NCBI RefSeq assembly: GCF_023078335.1
Contig: NZ_CP095551.1
Span: 62,001-126,000, forward strand
Origin: Metabacillus endolithicus
GTDB lineage: Bacteria > Bacillota > Bacilli > Bacillales > Bacillaceae
Length of the DNA stretch: 64,000 nucleotides
Direction of reading: 5' to 3'
Shown: piece after piece, positions 1 through 8,854 of the stretch
Numbering within the stretch: position 1 is the stretch's first letter
Layout of the letters: every line of letters starts with the position of its first letter
Position numbers and translations under genes: made by a program
Notes under the pieces: model-generated
Seen by the model: the letters and a program-made list of their open reading frames with translations, nothing else
What the model was told of the DNA's origin: nothing
Database searches by the model: none

Positions 1-42
1 AGGACAAGATTAATACAATTTCTAATTTAGGAGGAAATAAAT

Positions 43-1209
43 ATGACTCAAACAGTCAACGAAGTTCACATTCAGCTTAAGGAGCATGGTACTGTAGTGA
101 ATAACTTATGGAATGGTATGTCTGTTAGTAGGAACTATATCTCACCTACAGATTTAGCACTATCGATGTTAGATATTTTGGAGGATAGCGAAATTATTAG
201 GCATTTGTTATCAACAAATACCTTGGTTGAATTATTTACTCCATATCTTGAAGCGGATAGCTGGGATACTGGTGAACATGAAGAAGATCTTATTCAGATT
301 ATAGACATGATAACCGGAAATGTACCCGATTATGGAGAGAAAGCAGTTAAGTTATTGTTTACTCAACTTAGTAGTCGCTTTAATCCTATGGAGCTTTCTG
401 TTCAAGAAACCAATAAGATTTTAAAAGTATTTATAGATAAATTTAGTAGGACCAACTTTAGTGGAGAGTATGAGTACACTCTATTAATTGATCTCTTCTG
501 TAAGATACTTGAGAAAGTCAATTTACTCGGAGATCGTTCGGTTCCTTTCTTATCGCCGATTTTAAGGAAGATATATCAGCAAGCTAACTTTCTAGATGAT
601 AAGGAAATAATAAATAGTCTATTTGAGGTGACAGCTTCTAAAGCTGATAAAAGTGCAGTATTACGTGTATTAGAGCCGTATATCAAGAAAGAAAGAGTAT
701 GTTCAAGCCCATTGCTCCCGAAAAATTGTTTTATCTATCAAGAAATGTTGGATGGGACAGTTTTAGTTGGAATAGAGGTTGAAGCTCAACGATTTGATGT
801 TAAGTATCATCGTAGGGATTTCAAACAAGTAGGGCATCCAAACATGCTTTTTTTATTTAAAATACGTGGTCAAGAGGTATTGATGTCGCAATTAGTGTGT
901 ATAAAAGATAAATTACTTAAGCCAACAACTCAATTATATCGTTACCCATTCAGTAACGTATTTAAAAGTTTGTCATGCTGTTGGCCAGATTTGCAGTCCT
1001 ATAAGGTTAAGGATTTATCAATGGTAGGTACACTTCCATATGCTTTTATAAATTCCCCAAATAATGATCATGCGTACTTTGGTGAGAATTTAGGAGAGAA
1101 GTTTTATTTTCTACAAGATAATGATTTTAATCATGAAGATCTAACTCCAATTGAAGATGGTTTAACCCTTTCTGATTGGCTAGAGTTACAGAAGTTTGAA
1201 AAGAAGTAA
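43..1209 (+). CDS. E2-like protein (PRTRC-B / Prok-E2 family D type)
   Basis: First gene of a four-gene ubiquitin-like operon; AGGAGG lies 7 bases before the ATG. The 388-residue protein has an unrecognised helical N-terminal part of about 230 residues. Its C-terminal part resembles PRTRC system protein B / prokaryotic E2 family D, with the signature YPFSNVF followed by CCW at residues 312-314, then a loop ending in NNDHAYF. In that family a Cys near this place is the proposed thioester site, so Cys312 or Cys313 is the candidate. The downstream ubiquitin-like, JAMM and E1 genes support the role. The family call rests on motif recall and is not proven; the N-terminal domain function is unknown. 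Confidence 0.6.
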   Translation: MTQTVNEVHIQLKEHGTVVNNLWNGMSVSRNYISPTDLALSMLDILEDSEIIRHLLSTNTLVELFTPYLEADSWDTGEHEEDLIQIIDMITGNVPDYGEKAVKLLFTQLSSRFNPMELSVQETNKILKVFIDKFSRTNFSGEYEYTLLIDLFCKILEKVNLLGDRSVPFLSPILRKIYQQANFLDDKEIINSLFEVTASKADKSAVLRVLEPYIKKERVCSSPLLPKNCFIYQEMLDGTVLVGIEVEAQRFDVKYHRRDFKQVGHPNMLFLFKIRGQEVLMSQLVCIKDKLLKPTTQLYRYPFSNVFKSLSCCWPDLQSYKVKDLSMVGTLPYAFINSPNNDHAYFGENLGEKFYFLQDNDFNHEDLTPIEDGLTLSDWLELQKFEKK

Positions 1210-1264
1210 CTGTCTTTTTTCTAATGAATTAAGAATATAATACACATTTTAGGAGGATGAAAAA

Positions 1265-1672
1265 ATGTTTGAAAATCAATTAAGTCTATTTGGTGAGAAT
1301 GTTAAGTTTATTAATAAAGAGGAAGATAAGAGTAATGAAAAGCAACAGGCAAAAAAGGAAGATAAAAAGTCGAATAAGAAAGAAGTCGTTTCTTCAGCAA
1401 GTGATAAAAAAGAATCGAAGAAGTCAGTTGCAGCTAAGACTCAAAAGGTCTTTGAAAATATTAAAGAAGATTGGACTATCCATTATTATTCTAATACTTT
1501 CCAAGTTACAGAGTTTGTAAATGATATACCGGAGAGTGGTATTTCCACTGAGCAATTGAGAGAAGAAATGGCTAAAGAATTCTTTGAAATGAGTAGGGAT
1601 CGTACTTTTTGGGATATTGATAAAGAGAATAAACGACTGTTTCCTCGTATTACAGGAGGAGCAAAAGGATGA
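1265..1672 (+). CDS. Ubiquitin-like protein with internal diglycine (PRTRC-C-like)
   Basis: 135 residues; AGGAGG precedes the ATG. Residues 1-65 are a low-complexity, Lys/Glu-rich linker. Residues 68-132 form a compact beta-grasp-like segment starting WTIHYYSNTF and matching the PRTRC-C / Prok-Ub pattern. The protein ends ITGGAKG, so Gly131-Gly132 is followed by a three-residue tail that would have to be removed before activation. The next gene is a JAMM peptidase that could do this, and the E1-like enzyme would then adenylate the exposed glycine. The long charged N-terminal extension is unusual for a ubiquitin-like modifier. The role is inferred from motif and operon. Confidence 0.65.
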   Translation: MFENQLSLFGENVKFINKEEDKSNEKQQAKKEDKKSNKKEVVSSASDKKESKKSVAAKTQKVFENIKEDWTIHYYSNTFQVTEFVNDIPESGISTEQLREEMAKEFFEMSRDRTFWDIDKENKRLFPRITGGAKG

Positions 1673-2340
1673 TGAAAAAAGGAATTCACACTTACAGCTG
1701 GTCATTAACTGATCTACTAAAAGAGGGATTAACACCTTTTAATATTGTTGCCTCTAAAGACGGACGTTTATATGAAATTAGAAAGAGTGAGTTTGGGACG
1801 ATGTCTGTTCCAGTTCAGTCTCTTCAGCGATTAGAAGAAGTACCTACAGGATTTCAAATGGATTTACCAAAGATACCAGGATACTTGTTAGAGCGGGTTG
1901 TAACATTCTTTCGTGATTACTGTTTAGAATTTGATTATGAAGTAATGGTTCAATTTTTTTGGAACAAAGAACTAGAAAGTTATGAGGTTAGATGCCCGAT
2001 TCAATCCGTTTCTAAAGTAGAAGTTTCTTTCACGGAGTCTATATATTCAGAGGACCTTGTAGAAGTACTTCAAATTCATTCACATAATTCAATGCCTGCT
2101 TACTTTTCACCTACTGATAATTATGATGAAAAGAGATTTTTTATCTATGGTGTTATAGGAAACTTGCATACACATAAACCTTCAAAGGTGTTAAGAGTAG
2201 GTTTTAATGGATTCTATTATGAATTGGATTATGATCAAATTTTTACAGATTTTGATATTACAAGATATAGAGAATACCCTCTTGAATGGAAAGACAATGT
2301 TTCATTTACAAGCCAAATTAATGGAAAGGAAGAAAGATAA
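1669..2340 (+). CDS. JAB/JAMM metalloprotease-like protein
   Basis: 223 residues, overlapping the ubiquitin-like gene by 4 bases (ATGATGA). It carries a complete JAMM zinc signature: His137-x-His139, seven residues, Ser147, two residues, Asp150 (segment IHSHNSMPAYFSPTDN). In the family this site cleaves isopeptide or peptide bonds after the diglycine. Placement right after a ubiquitin-like gene with a C-terminal tail suggests maturation or deconjugation of that modifier. The usual upstream catalytic Glu was not placed with certainty. It belongs to the same transcription unit as its neighbours and is followed directly by the E1-like gene. Confidence 0.75.
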   Translation: MMKKGIHTYSWSLTDLLKEGLTPFNIVASKDGRLYEIRKSEFGTMSVPVQSLQRLEEVPTGFQMDLPKIPGYLLERVVTFFRDYCLEFDYEVMVQFFWNKELESYEVRCPIQSVSKVEVSFTESIYSEDLVEVLQIHSHNSMPAYFSPTDNYDEKRFFIYGVIGNLHTHKPSKVLRVGFNGFYYELDYDQIFTDFDITRYREYPLEWKDNVSFTSQINGKEER

Positions 2341-2341
2341 T

Positions 2342-3223
2342 ATGGAATCTTTACATATTTTAGAACCAGGAAGAGAGAAAATATATTTTGATATTGTACA
2401 AGTAGGAGCTGGCGCCAATGGCGGCCAGTTCTTTCGTTCATTATGTCAGGATATTGCAACTCACTTTAGATCCTTTAATGAAGATAATCAGGACGTTACT
2501 TTCGGGGTAAACATGCTTTTGTGCGATGCTGATCGCTATGAAGATCACAATTTGTCAAATCAATTGTGTACTCAAGAAGATATTGGTGAATTTAAAGTGG
2601 ATGCGTTAAAAGAACGGTATGAAGAAGTTTACGGATTAAGTATCGGTAGCATTCCACGATATGTAAAAACGAAAGAAATGATTGACCAATTATTCTCAGA
2701 TAAAGGTATCTCAGATAAATATCAAACAGTAAAAATTTTAGTGGGAATGATTGATAATAATAAAACAAGACAATTGTTTCATGATTATTTTTACTCTGAT
2801 GATATTGAAAATCTAATTTGGATTGATGCTGGAGTCACAGGGGTTAATATTTCTTCTAATGATAGCAAAGTTATTAGGGAAAGCGGATTTAGTGGGCAAG
2901 TTGTAATAGGTTTTAAATATAGAGGAAGAGTGATATTGAAACCTGTTACAGATGTCTATCCAGAAATGCTAGAAGATGCAAAAAGTTCGTTTCCTGACGA
3001 GTCTTGTGGGGAATTAATTATAAATAATCCACAACGGAGTGCTACAAATCGGATGGCTGCTACAATTGCTAATAATGTAATGAACAATTTATTTCACTCA
3101 CAAAGAATATATAGTCACATAATAAACTTTAATGCTCAGACATGTATGAGCGGAGGAAGGACAGGCTTTATTACAGAAGAAGATATTAGTATGCTTGAAA
3201 ATCTAAAATCAACTGAAGAATAG
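2342..3223 (+). CDS. E1-like/ThiF-family adenylating enzyme
   Basis: 293 residues; the ATG starts one base after the JAMM stop with a GGAAAGGAAG ribosome site, so I reject longer upstream starts that overlap the JAMM gene. The Rossmann nucleotide loop VGAGANGG lies at residues 21-28. DADR (about residue 57) followed by NLSNQ matches the E1/ThiF ATP-binding pattern. Cys222 in the ESCGEL segment is the candidate thioester Cys, as in the PRTRC ThiF protein, and is followed by an N-R-M-A helix. It should activate the diglycine protein by adenylation. No adenylation-independent role is suggested by the context. Confidence 0.75.
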   Translation: MESLHILEPGREKIYFDIVQVGAGANGGQFFRSLCQDIATHFRSFNEDNQDVTFGVNMLLCDADRYEDHNLSNQLCTQEDIGEFKVDALKERYEEVYGLSIGSIPRYVKTKEMIDQLFSDKGISDKYQTVKILVGMIDNNKTRQLFHDYFYSDDIENLIWIDAGVTGVNISSNDSKVIRESGFSGQVVIGFKYRGRVILKPVTDVYPEMLEDAKSSFPDESCGELIINNPQRSATNRMAATIANNVMNNLFHSQRIYSHIINFNAQTCMSGGRTGFITEEDISMLENLKSTEE

Positions 3224-3429
3224 GGAACTTTCGCTCCTATTTTCCCCACTTAAACCACTATACTAACTTCAAAATAACGTTTTCAAAATTTGGAAATATT
3301 GATTAAAATATATTGCTATGATAAAGTAAGACTATATGACTATTTTTCCAGTAAAAGCAAATATGTTATACATTTGTATGTGTTATATTAGATTTATTTA
3401 ATAACTAAGAGGGGACGAAATTAAATGAT

Positions 3430-4059
3430 ATGCCAAACAATAGAATAAAAATTACTATTAATGTAAAAAACTCAACTAAATTAACATTAGAACAAGCACT
3501 TAACTACTTCCATAAACATGAGTTTATACAAATTTACGGTATACATAGATTAATTCCACTAAATACCCTTATTGAATTATTAAATATATCACGGTCCTCA
3601 TTTGAGAGAACATTGTTTAAAAATGATTACTTTAAATATTATGAAATTACTGGAGAAAATTTACCGAGAAATAAATATTATGTAGATCAGAAAGACTTAT
3701 TAGACTTTTTTGTTAATCATTGTAATTTGAACTTTAACAAGATTGTTTATAATGATAATGGAGATAAACTTGTACTTCATAGGCTTTCTAAAGGTTCTAT
3801 ATCAATAAAAGACAAAGAGTATTTAGCTGAATTATTATCTTCAGGTGCTTGGTTTTCTAGCAAGATGATGGAAGACAAATTTAATAGAACCAGAGCCATA
3901 ATTTCTAGGTTATCTAATGTTATTGATTCCGTAACTTTTTCATTTCCACAGAGTAATCGTCATTTTAGACGCTATTTAATATATCAACCAGATGATTATT
4001 ATCTTCATATCATAAAGAACTACGAAAAATTTACGAGGTTAATTAAAATTATTGAGTAA
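3430..4059 (+). CDS. Uncharacterised protein, possible winged-helix DNA binder
   Basis: 209 residues, very basic and rich in Lys, Asn and Tyr. Segment 45-70 (TLIELLNISRSSFER) looks like a helix-turn-helix recognition unit, and a second one may lie near residues 140-160 (SSKMMEDKFNRTRAIISRL). AAGAGGGG lies about 15 bases before the ATG; an earlier ATG at 3425 is out of frame and stops at once. I do not recognise the family. It follows the ubiquitin-like operon after a 206-base gap and may be a regulator of the island, but that is only a guess. Confidence 0.45.
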   Translation: MPNNRIKITINVKNSTKLTLEQALNYFHKHEFIQIYGIHRLIPLNTLIELLNISRSSFERTLFKNDYFKYYEITGENLPRNKYYVDQKDLLDFFVNHCNLNFNKIVYNDNGDKLVLHRLSKGSISIKDKEYLAELLSSGAWFSSKMMEDKFNRTRAIISRLSNVIDSVTFSFPQSNRHFRRYLIYQPDDYYLHIIKNYEKFTRLIKIIE

Positions 4060-4130
4060 TCTATAACATAATGCTATAATAATCCCATATGTTATTTATG
4101 TTTGCTCATTGAGCCTTTTGTTGAAGTTTT

Positions 4131-4189
4131 AAGCCCCTATGGGTGGTATTTTTCCTTATTGGAGGAAGTATGCCCCATAGGGCTTTTTT
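4131..4189 (+). terminator. Long-stem terminator/attenuator-like hairpin
   Basis: The arm AAGCCCCTATGGG pairs, with one bulged base, with CCCATAGGGCTT and is followed by TTTTTT. A promoter-like CTATAATAAT lies about 60 bases upstream. The hairpin lies between that promoter and the next gene, so it could act as a leader attenuator as well as ending the upstream transcript. Confidence 0.6.
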
Positions 4190-4221
4190 GCGTTTATTAA
4201 ATATAATGGAGGATTTTAAAA

Positions 4222-5004
4222 ATGTTCATATCAATAGTTTTAACTCTATCAATTCTAGTATTGAGTTGTTCACTTTATTTGTTTTCTAAAAGTGCTGAGA
4301 TTAGAGCCAAGACACGAACAGAGGCTCTGTATACTTTTCAGATTACAAAACAAAATGAGTCGATTCTTAATCAAATTAATAGGATAAGTGAAGGTAGTAT
4401 ACAGAGTGAACCATTACATAATCCTATAGACAACGTCGAAGACAGGTTAGTAATGGATGTACAAATTACAAATGATCAGGTAGAGCAAGAAGAACTATTA
4501 TTAAATCCAGCTACTGAAATTACAAGTGAAACATTACTCAGCATTGAAGAGCTTAAAGAAGTAGAAATAGATAGTCTGTCGGCTGCATTTCTAGAAAAAG
4601 TTAATGCTAAGGAAGATATACACACTCTAGTTGACGCTGTGTCTGAAGAGGGGAAAACAATTCAAGGCAGTGTAGATCTGGAATTACAAGAACAAGATAC
4701 TAAAAATTCCTGGTTTAACTTTAAAGAGGTTGATTTATTCCTATGTGACCGACCTGAAAAGGGGCTCTATTATATTGCTGTAAGACTCATTGAAAAAATC
4801 GATGAATATACTGCTTTTATTGGAGATGGAACAGCTGACAGAATGTTTGAGCATCAAAAATTATCTTCTTATGAAGAGGGAGATATTATCATAGCTCAAA
4901 TAAGTGTTAGTAAACATATATGGACAGTCTTAAATGTCTGGGGAATTGATGATGAGAGTACTTACTTAACACAAAATAGTTTAGGTAACACACATGTATC
5001 TTGA
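4222..5004 (+). CDS. Membrane-anchored protein of unknown function
   Basis: 260 residues; ATGGAGGATTT precedes the ATG. One N-terminal membrane segment (about residues 3-22, ISIVLTLSILVLSCSLYLF) is followed by a long acidic, low-complexity stretch (about 45-165). A compact C-terminal domain (about 170-255) contains the strands GLYYIAVRLI and EEGDIIIAQI; its pattern is OB/S1-like, but I cannot assign it. The tail probably faces the cytoplasm if the N-terminus acts as a signal anchor in reverse; orientation is not clear. It stands alone between two hairpins. Confidence 0.5.
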   Translation: MFISIVLTLSILVLSCSLYLFSKSAEIRAKTRTEALYTFQITKQNESILNQINRISEGSIQSEPLHNPIDNVEDRLVMDVQITNDQVEQEELLLNPATEITSETLLSIEELKEVEIDSLSAAFLEKVNAKEDIHTLVDAVSEEGKTIQGSVDLELQEQDTKNSWFNFKEVDLFLCDRPEKGLYYIAVRLIEKIDEYTAFIGDGTADRMFEHQKLSSYEEGDIIIAQISVSKHIWTVLNVWGIDDESTYLTQNSLGNTHVS

Positions 5005-5013
5005 GAAGCGGGG

Positions 5014-5041
5014 TTAAAAAGAGGTGAATGATCTCTTTTTA
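5014..5041 (+). terminator. Intrinsic terminator
   Basis: TTAAAAAGAG pairs with CTCTTTTTA around the loop GTGAATGAT, ten bases past the previous stop codon. Confidence 0.65.
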
Positions 5042-5259
5042 CTCTCTCTGATAGGATTAGCATTAATGGGTTTATAGTCCTATGAGAAAGGGTCAACCTT
5101 GCAAAAAATAAGTATTTTTTACTTGAAATACTTTACAAGCATACATATATACGTATAATTGGTAAAAGGAACTTGAAAAAAATGTCGTTTTTGGAAATTG
5201 GAAATTGGGAATTTCGGAATAAATAAATATGTTAAATGTTCATATTGGAGGGAAAAATT

Positions 5260-5661
5260 ATGGCAAAAAATGATATTTATATTAGTAAAAATGAATTGAT
5301 CGATCGTACTATGTTGTTGGTTGGAAATTATTTTGTTAGAGAGGCTCAAGACTTATGTAATGAAAAATCAGGGAATGGAAACTTAGAAATCATATTTGCC
5401 ATGAAGCAAAACCCTAGATTAAATCATAGCTATAACGTAAAACCTGAAATAAGAAACGGTAGTCTACATATTTCCCATCCTACAAAGGAATATAACGAAA
5501 AGCTACTACGATTAAATAATGAGATTGTATATAGTATTGTAAGTAGTTATATCTCTAGTAAAGCAATTGTTCAGGGGACAATTACCTTTATTTTTGAAAA
5601 GGGTAAAATAATTGATTGCAAGTTCAGCAGCTCATTTATTTATAGAGATCTAGAACGATAA
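5260..5661 (+). CDS. Uncharacterised protein, tandem copy 1 (C-terminally shorter)
   Basis: 133 residues beginning MAKNDIYISKNELIDR; GGAGGG lies 7 bases before the ATG at 5260, which favours this start over an upstream ATG. It is about 90 percent identical to the next gene, and the similarity includes the ribosome-site region, so the pair arose by tandem duplication of a roughly 435-base unit. This copy ends DLER and lacks the acidic tail of copy 2. I do not recognise the family. It is predicted soluble and alpha/beta. Confidence 0.6.
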   Translation: MAKNDIYISKNELIDRTMLLVGNYFVREAQDLCNEKSGNGNLEIIFAMKQNPRLNHSYNVKPEIRNGSLHISHPTKEYNEKLLRLNNEIVYSIVSSYISSKAIVQGTITFIFEKGKIIDCKFSSSFIYRDLER

Positions 5662-5694
5662 ATTTGTTAAATATTCATATTGGAGGGAAAAGTT

Positions 5695-6156
5695 ATGGCA
5701 AAAAATGATATTTATACTAGTAAAAGTGAATTGATTGATCGTACAATGTTGTTGGTTGGTAATTATTTTGTTAAAGAGGCTCAAGACTTATGTAATGAAA
5801 AATCAGGGAATGGAAACTTAGAAATCATATTTGCCATGAAGCGATACCCTAGATTAAATCATAGCTATAGCGTAAAACCTGAAATAAGAAACGGTAGTCT
5901 ATATATTTCCCGTCCTACAAAGGAATATAATGAAAAGTTGCTAAGATTAAATAACGAGATTGTATATAGCATTGTAAGTAATTATATCTCTAGCAGAGCA
6001 ATTGTTCAGGGGACAATTACCTTTATTTTTGAAAAAGGTAAAATAATAGATTGCAAGTTTAGCAGTTCTTTTATTTATAGAGATCTAGAACGTTTTGGAA
6101 AAGAAGCATTTGATTTAGAAATAGACTTTCCTGAAGAAGAAGAATACTTAGTATAA
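5695..6156 (+). CDS. Uncharacterised protein, tandem copy 2 (full length)
   Basis: 153 residues, near-identical to copy 1 but continuing after DLER with FGKEAFDLEIDFPEEEEYLV, probably the ancestral C-terminus. GGAGGG lies 8 bases before the ATG. Most differences from copy 1 are conservative or synonymous (for example NEL to SEL, KQNP to KRYP), so both copies seem to have been under selection or are recent. Function unknown. Confidence 0.6.
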   Translation: MAKNDIYTSKSELIDRTMLLVGNYFVKEAQDLCNEKSGNGNLEIIFAMKRYPRLNHSYSVKPEIRNGSLYISRPTKEYNEKLLRLNNEIVYSIVSNYISSRAIVQGTITFIFEKGKIIDCKFSSSFIYRDLERFGKEAFDLEIDFPEEEEYLV

Positions 6157-6172
6157 AGGTATAGGTGATTTT

Positions 6173-6460
6173 ATGGAAGAAAGTAAACCGCTAATACAAT
6201 TTGAAGATGACACCATTCTTCCAAAGCTACCTTCTGATAGTAACATGAATGAATGGATGCTCGAATTCCTTTCATTTATACAGCAATGGGGGCTTATAGC
6301 CTGTGTAATTTTTTGTTTAATATGTTTGGTACAGGTCCAATATTTTAAAGCGAGAAAAAACCCACAGGCTTCAAGGTTTTGGAAGTTTCTTGCGTGGGGG
6401 ATGGCTTTTTTAACTATATTCTGTGCCGTTTTTCCATATGTAGTGTTAAGGTTTTACTAG
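6173..6460 (+). CDS. Small two-helix membrane protein
   Basis: 95 residues, 16 bases after the tandem pair with AGGTGA as ribosome site. Two membrane segments are clear: about 37-55 (WGLIACVIFCLICLVQV) and about 70-90 (FLAWGMAFLTIFCAVFPYVV), joined by a short basic loop. The topology is like small pilin or conjugation subunits, but no motif proves it. A terminator follows, so it closes the 5.2-6.5 kb operon. Confidence 0.5.
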   Translation: MEESKPLIQFEDDTILPKLPSDSNMNEWMLEFLSFIQQWGLIACVIFCLICLVQVQYFKARKNPQASRFWKFLAWGMAFLTIFCAVFPYVVLRFY

Positions 6461-6474
6461 CGTTATCCACCATG

Positions 6475-6499
6475 CTCCGTAGAAGAACGGAGTTTTTTT
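6475..6499 (+). terminator. Intrinsic terminator
   Basis: CTCCGT-AGAAGA-ACGGAG followed by seven T, directly after the membrane-protein gene. Confidence 0.85.
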
Positions 6500-6622
6500 A
6501 TAACTATCAATTCACTTTTGTAAAAAAATGTGGACAATATTTAAGAAGGAAACTATAATAGAAAAAACATATTATGATATACGTATATATGTATAACTAA
6601 TCGGTTAGGGAGGATAAGACAA

Positions 6623-7116
6623 ATGGCAACCGCTAAAATTATTCCGTTTCCAATAGATAAAGCAAATAAGATAGTTACTGGCAGCCAAGTAAGTGTATAT
6701 GATCTGTTTCCAAAACAAGTAGCAGACGACTTTATGGAATATCACAGACAGTCTAGTGATTGGAGAAATCATGCAAGAAAAAATACAATTTATGATGGAT
6801 ATCCTTGGGTTGCTCCATGTGATCCTGTAGTTGAAGGACTTGTTTGGTATATAGATGAGATGAAAAGATTTGGTGTCTGGGTCCTGAATAAATCAGGTGA
6901 GGAAATTCAACTAAATAAACAGTTTGATTTTGGCTGGGCCCCTTTGTTAGAAAAAGTACTGCCCCACCTCATGAGCCTGTCCATATTCAATCCGTTGAGA
7001 TACGTAATTATCTCATATGGTATGTAGATGAAGACGGATATGGCCAGTATGGTATGTTACAAAAAGATGGGACAGTTTGGTTACCACAGCAAAAGCCAGC
7101 AAACTGGGAAAGTTAA
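6623..7116 (+). pseudogene. Frameshifted gene with two W-Y-x-D-E repeats
   Basis: It starts at a good ATG after TTAGGGAGG. The first frame reads to about 6958 and then gives unrelated sequence ending at 7027. The +1 frame continues sensibly from about 6960 as APPHEPVHIQSVEIRNYLIW to a stop at 7116. The two halves carry related motifs, GLVWYIDEMKRFGVWVLNK and YLIWYVDEDGYGQYGMLQK, which supports one original protein of about 164 residues with a duplicated aromatic unit. The frameshift lies near CTGCCCCACC, so a base miscount is possible. Function unknown. Confidence 0.6.
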
Positions 7117-7215
7117 TAACGGTTTATTGAACCTGTATCGATAGGGTGAACTATTACAAAATAATGCCGTTTAAAAGCACTGAATAAAAAACTTATATTA
7201 TGCATAAAAAAACTG

Positions 7216-7368
7216 CTATTCAATAGCAGTAATTGATAGTGCACATAGAAGAAGGAGAATGTCTTGGTGAATGAATTCCCGGACTTGGTCAGAATTACAG
7301 TTTTTAAAATCATTTTGTAAACGTCCAAGCTCTCTAATGAATAGTATTTGATCAGTTTTACTTAGCAT
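7216..7368 (-). CDS. Small conserved-looking protein
   Basis: 50 residues (MLSKTDQILFIRELGRLQND at the start), preceded by AAGGAG. The end overlaps a hairpin (ACTGCTATTCAATAGCAGT) that serves as its terminator with the T-run on the minus strand. Predicted helical, with a hydrophobic C-terminal helix (ILLLLCALSI). No family recognised. Confidence 0.45.
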   Translation of the reverse strand: MLSKTDQILFIRELGRLQNDFKNCNSDQVREFIHQDILLLLCALSITAIE

Positions 7369-7661
7369 AGTGCATTTGCTCCTTTACATAGAAAAAAACA
7401 CTATGTTAGATAAGGGTACCATTAGTAACAATTATTCACAATAGAACAACTGAATGAGTCCTCTTTACTAATTGGAATGTATAAGTATTGAAATTAATAG
7501 CGACATAAACAAGCTATTACCCATCGTTCGAGTAATATGCCCCTAAAGGAGAAAAAGTTTGTAATAGGTCACTTTACCAAGGTGACTTACTACGATGAAT
7601 ATTGAAGATGATATTCAATAAAAGTATATTCAACATATTTTATTTTGAAATGGACAGTGGA

Positions 7662-8236
7662 CTAGTCGACACTCATATTTGAATTGAATAACTTACTCTT
7701 TGCTACCTTGTTAGTTATTAAAAATAATAATATGTAAATGGGAAATGAATAATAATGCTTCCAATGTATAGGTTCATACAGCTTAATAAAAATTGCAATT
7801 GGCTCACCAATAAATGAAGAAAAAGATGAATACATTTTTCCTTTATATATTGGATTTAGTTTTGGTTTTATTTCAATAAGTACGATCATTGTAACTTGTA
7901 AAAGAGTTAGATCCCAGGGAAGTAACCTGGTATAAAGGGAAGGACATCATAAGGATATATCCATAAGCCTAACTGAACACCTAACGAATCAAGGATTAAA
8001 GAAATAGAAGTCATAAATAGACCTGCACGAAGAAGGTCCCCAGTATATTTCTTATTATGTATTTTCCACCATATTAACCAAGGGATAATTCCTAGTGATA
8101 TACCAAGCCACCATCTGGGGGTTAAGAATATAAATTCAAACCATTTATCAATTAGAAGGGAATGTGCTTGTTCATAATTCGAAAAAACTTGGGTCATTTG
8201 TTTAACGATTTCACTAGTGTCCATATTAATTCTCAC
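7662..8236 (-). pseudogene. CBO0543-family membrane protein, frameshifted
   Basis: The first 109 residues, ending with LGLWIYPYDVLPFIPGYFPG, match the N-terminal half of the CBO0543 family of Bacillus integral membrane proteins. The reading then breaks. Shifting frame inside TTCCCTGGGATC restores FPWDLTLLQV and continues through IEIKPKLNPIYKGKMYSS and EPIHWKHYYSFPIYILLF to a stop at 7662. One missing base explains the break. The family is multi-spanning and of unknown function; the gene stands alone. Confidence 0.7.
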
Positions 8237-8332
8237 TTTTTTTTACTTTTATATTTCTTATTATGTTGATTTTTAATTCATCATTTGAAAAAAGTTAGCT
8301 TAAATAGCGTAACAATCAAGGAGGTTAAAATT

Positions 8333-8608
8333 ATGGGATTTACAATGGATAAATTCACAGGTGACGAGTTAACAAGGAATAAAGAACTTGCTGAATACAT
8401 TTGCAATAATATTATTCCTATTTCTGATAATGCAGTTACAGATGCCGATATTAAAAGAATTGTTATTAATGTACTTAGTGATGATTATGAGATAGAAAAC
8501 AAAGATTTTTCATTTGTTGAAATGGGAAATAGTCGTGAAATATGGGTATGTTGGACAGAAGATGAACATGGAATTTATGAATGGTGGATTACTGGTGATG
8601 ATTGTTAA
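8333..8608 (+). CDS. Uncharacterised acidic protein
   Basis: 91 residues; AAGGAGG lies 7 bases before the ATG at 8333, so a longer upstream start is unlikely. The protein is acidic with a C-terminal run of aromatic residues (EIWVCWTEDEHGIYEWWI). Size and composition are typical of small plasmid or phage accessory proteins. No family recognised. Confidence 0.5.
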   Translation: MGFTMDKFTGDELTRNKELAEYICNNIIPISDNAVTDADIKRIVINVLSDDYEIENKDFSFVEMGNSREIWVCWTEDEHGIYEWWITGDDC

Positions 8609-8854
8609 TGAACATTACGCTTATTTATCGACTTTTTTGTGATCTTCAAAAATCTTTATTGCCAACTCAACAGTTGAGATTCAGTTAATCTTACCAGGAG
8701 ACATCTATATGAGATAGATACTACTACCTAACTGCAGAGTAAGACGTCATTCTTTTATCGACTTAGTAGTAACTCCGAATAAAGATCAAGAACCCGTTAA
8801 CAAGGAGAGTTATATTCCTTTTTAAAATAAAAACAATATATAGGAGTGATTTAT

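Noticed and set aside
4131..4189. Riboswitch before the 4222 gene
   Set aside because: Only a single long hairpin with T-run is visible; no conserved aptamer pattern was recognised.
5119..5349. Minus-strand 76-codon frame over the first tandem gene
   Set aside because: Shadow of the plus-strand gene, which has a strong ribosome site and a conserved paralogue.
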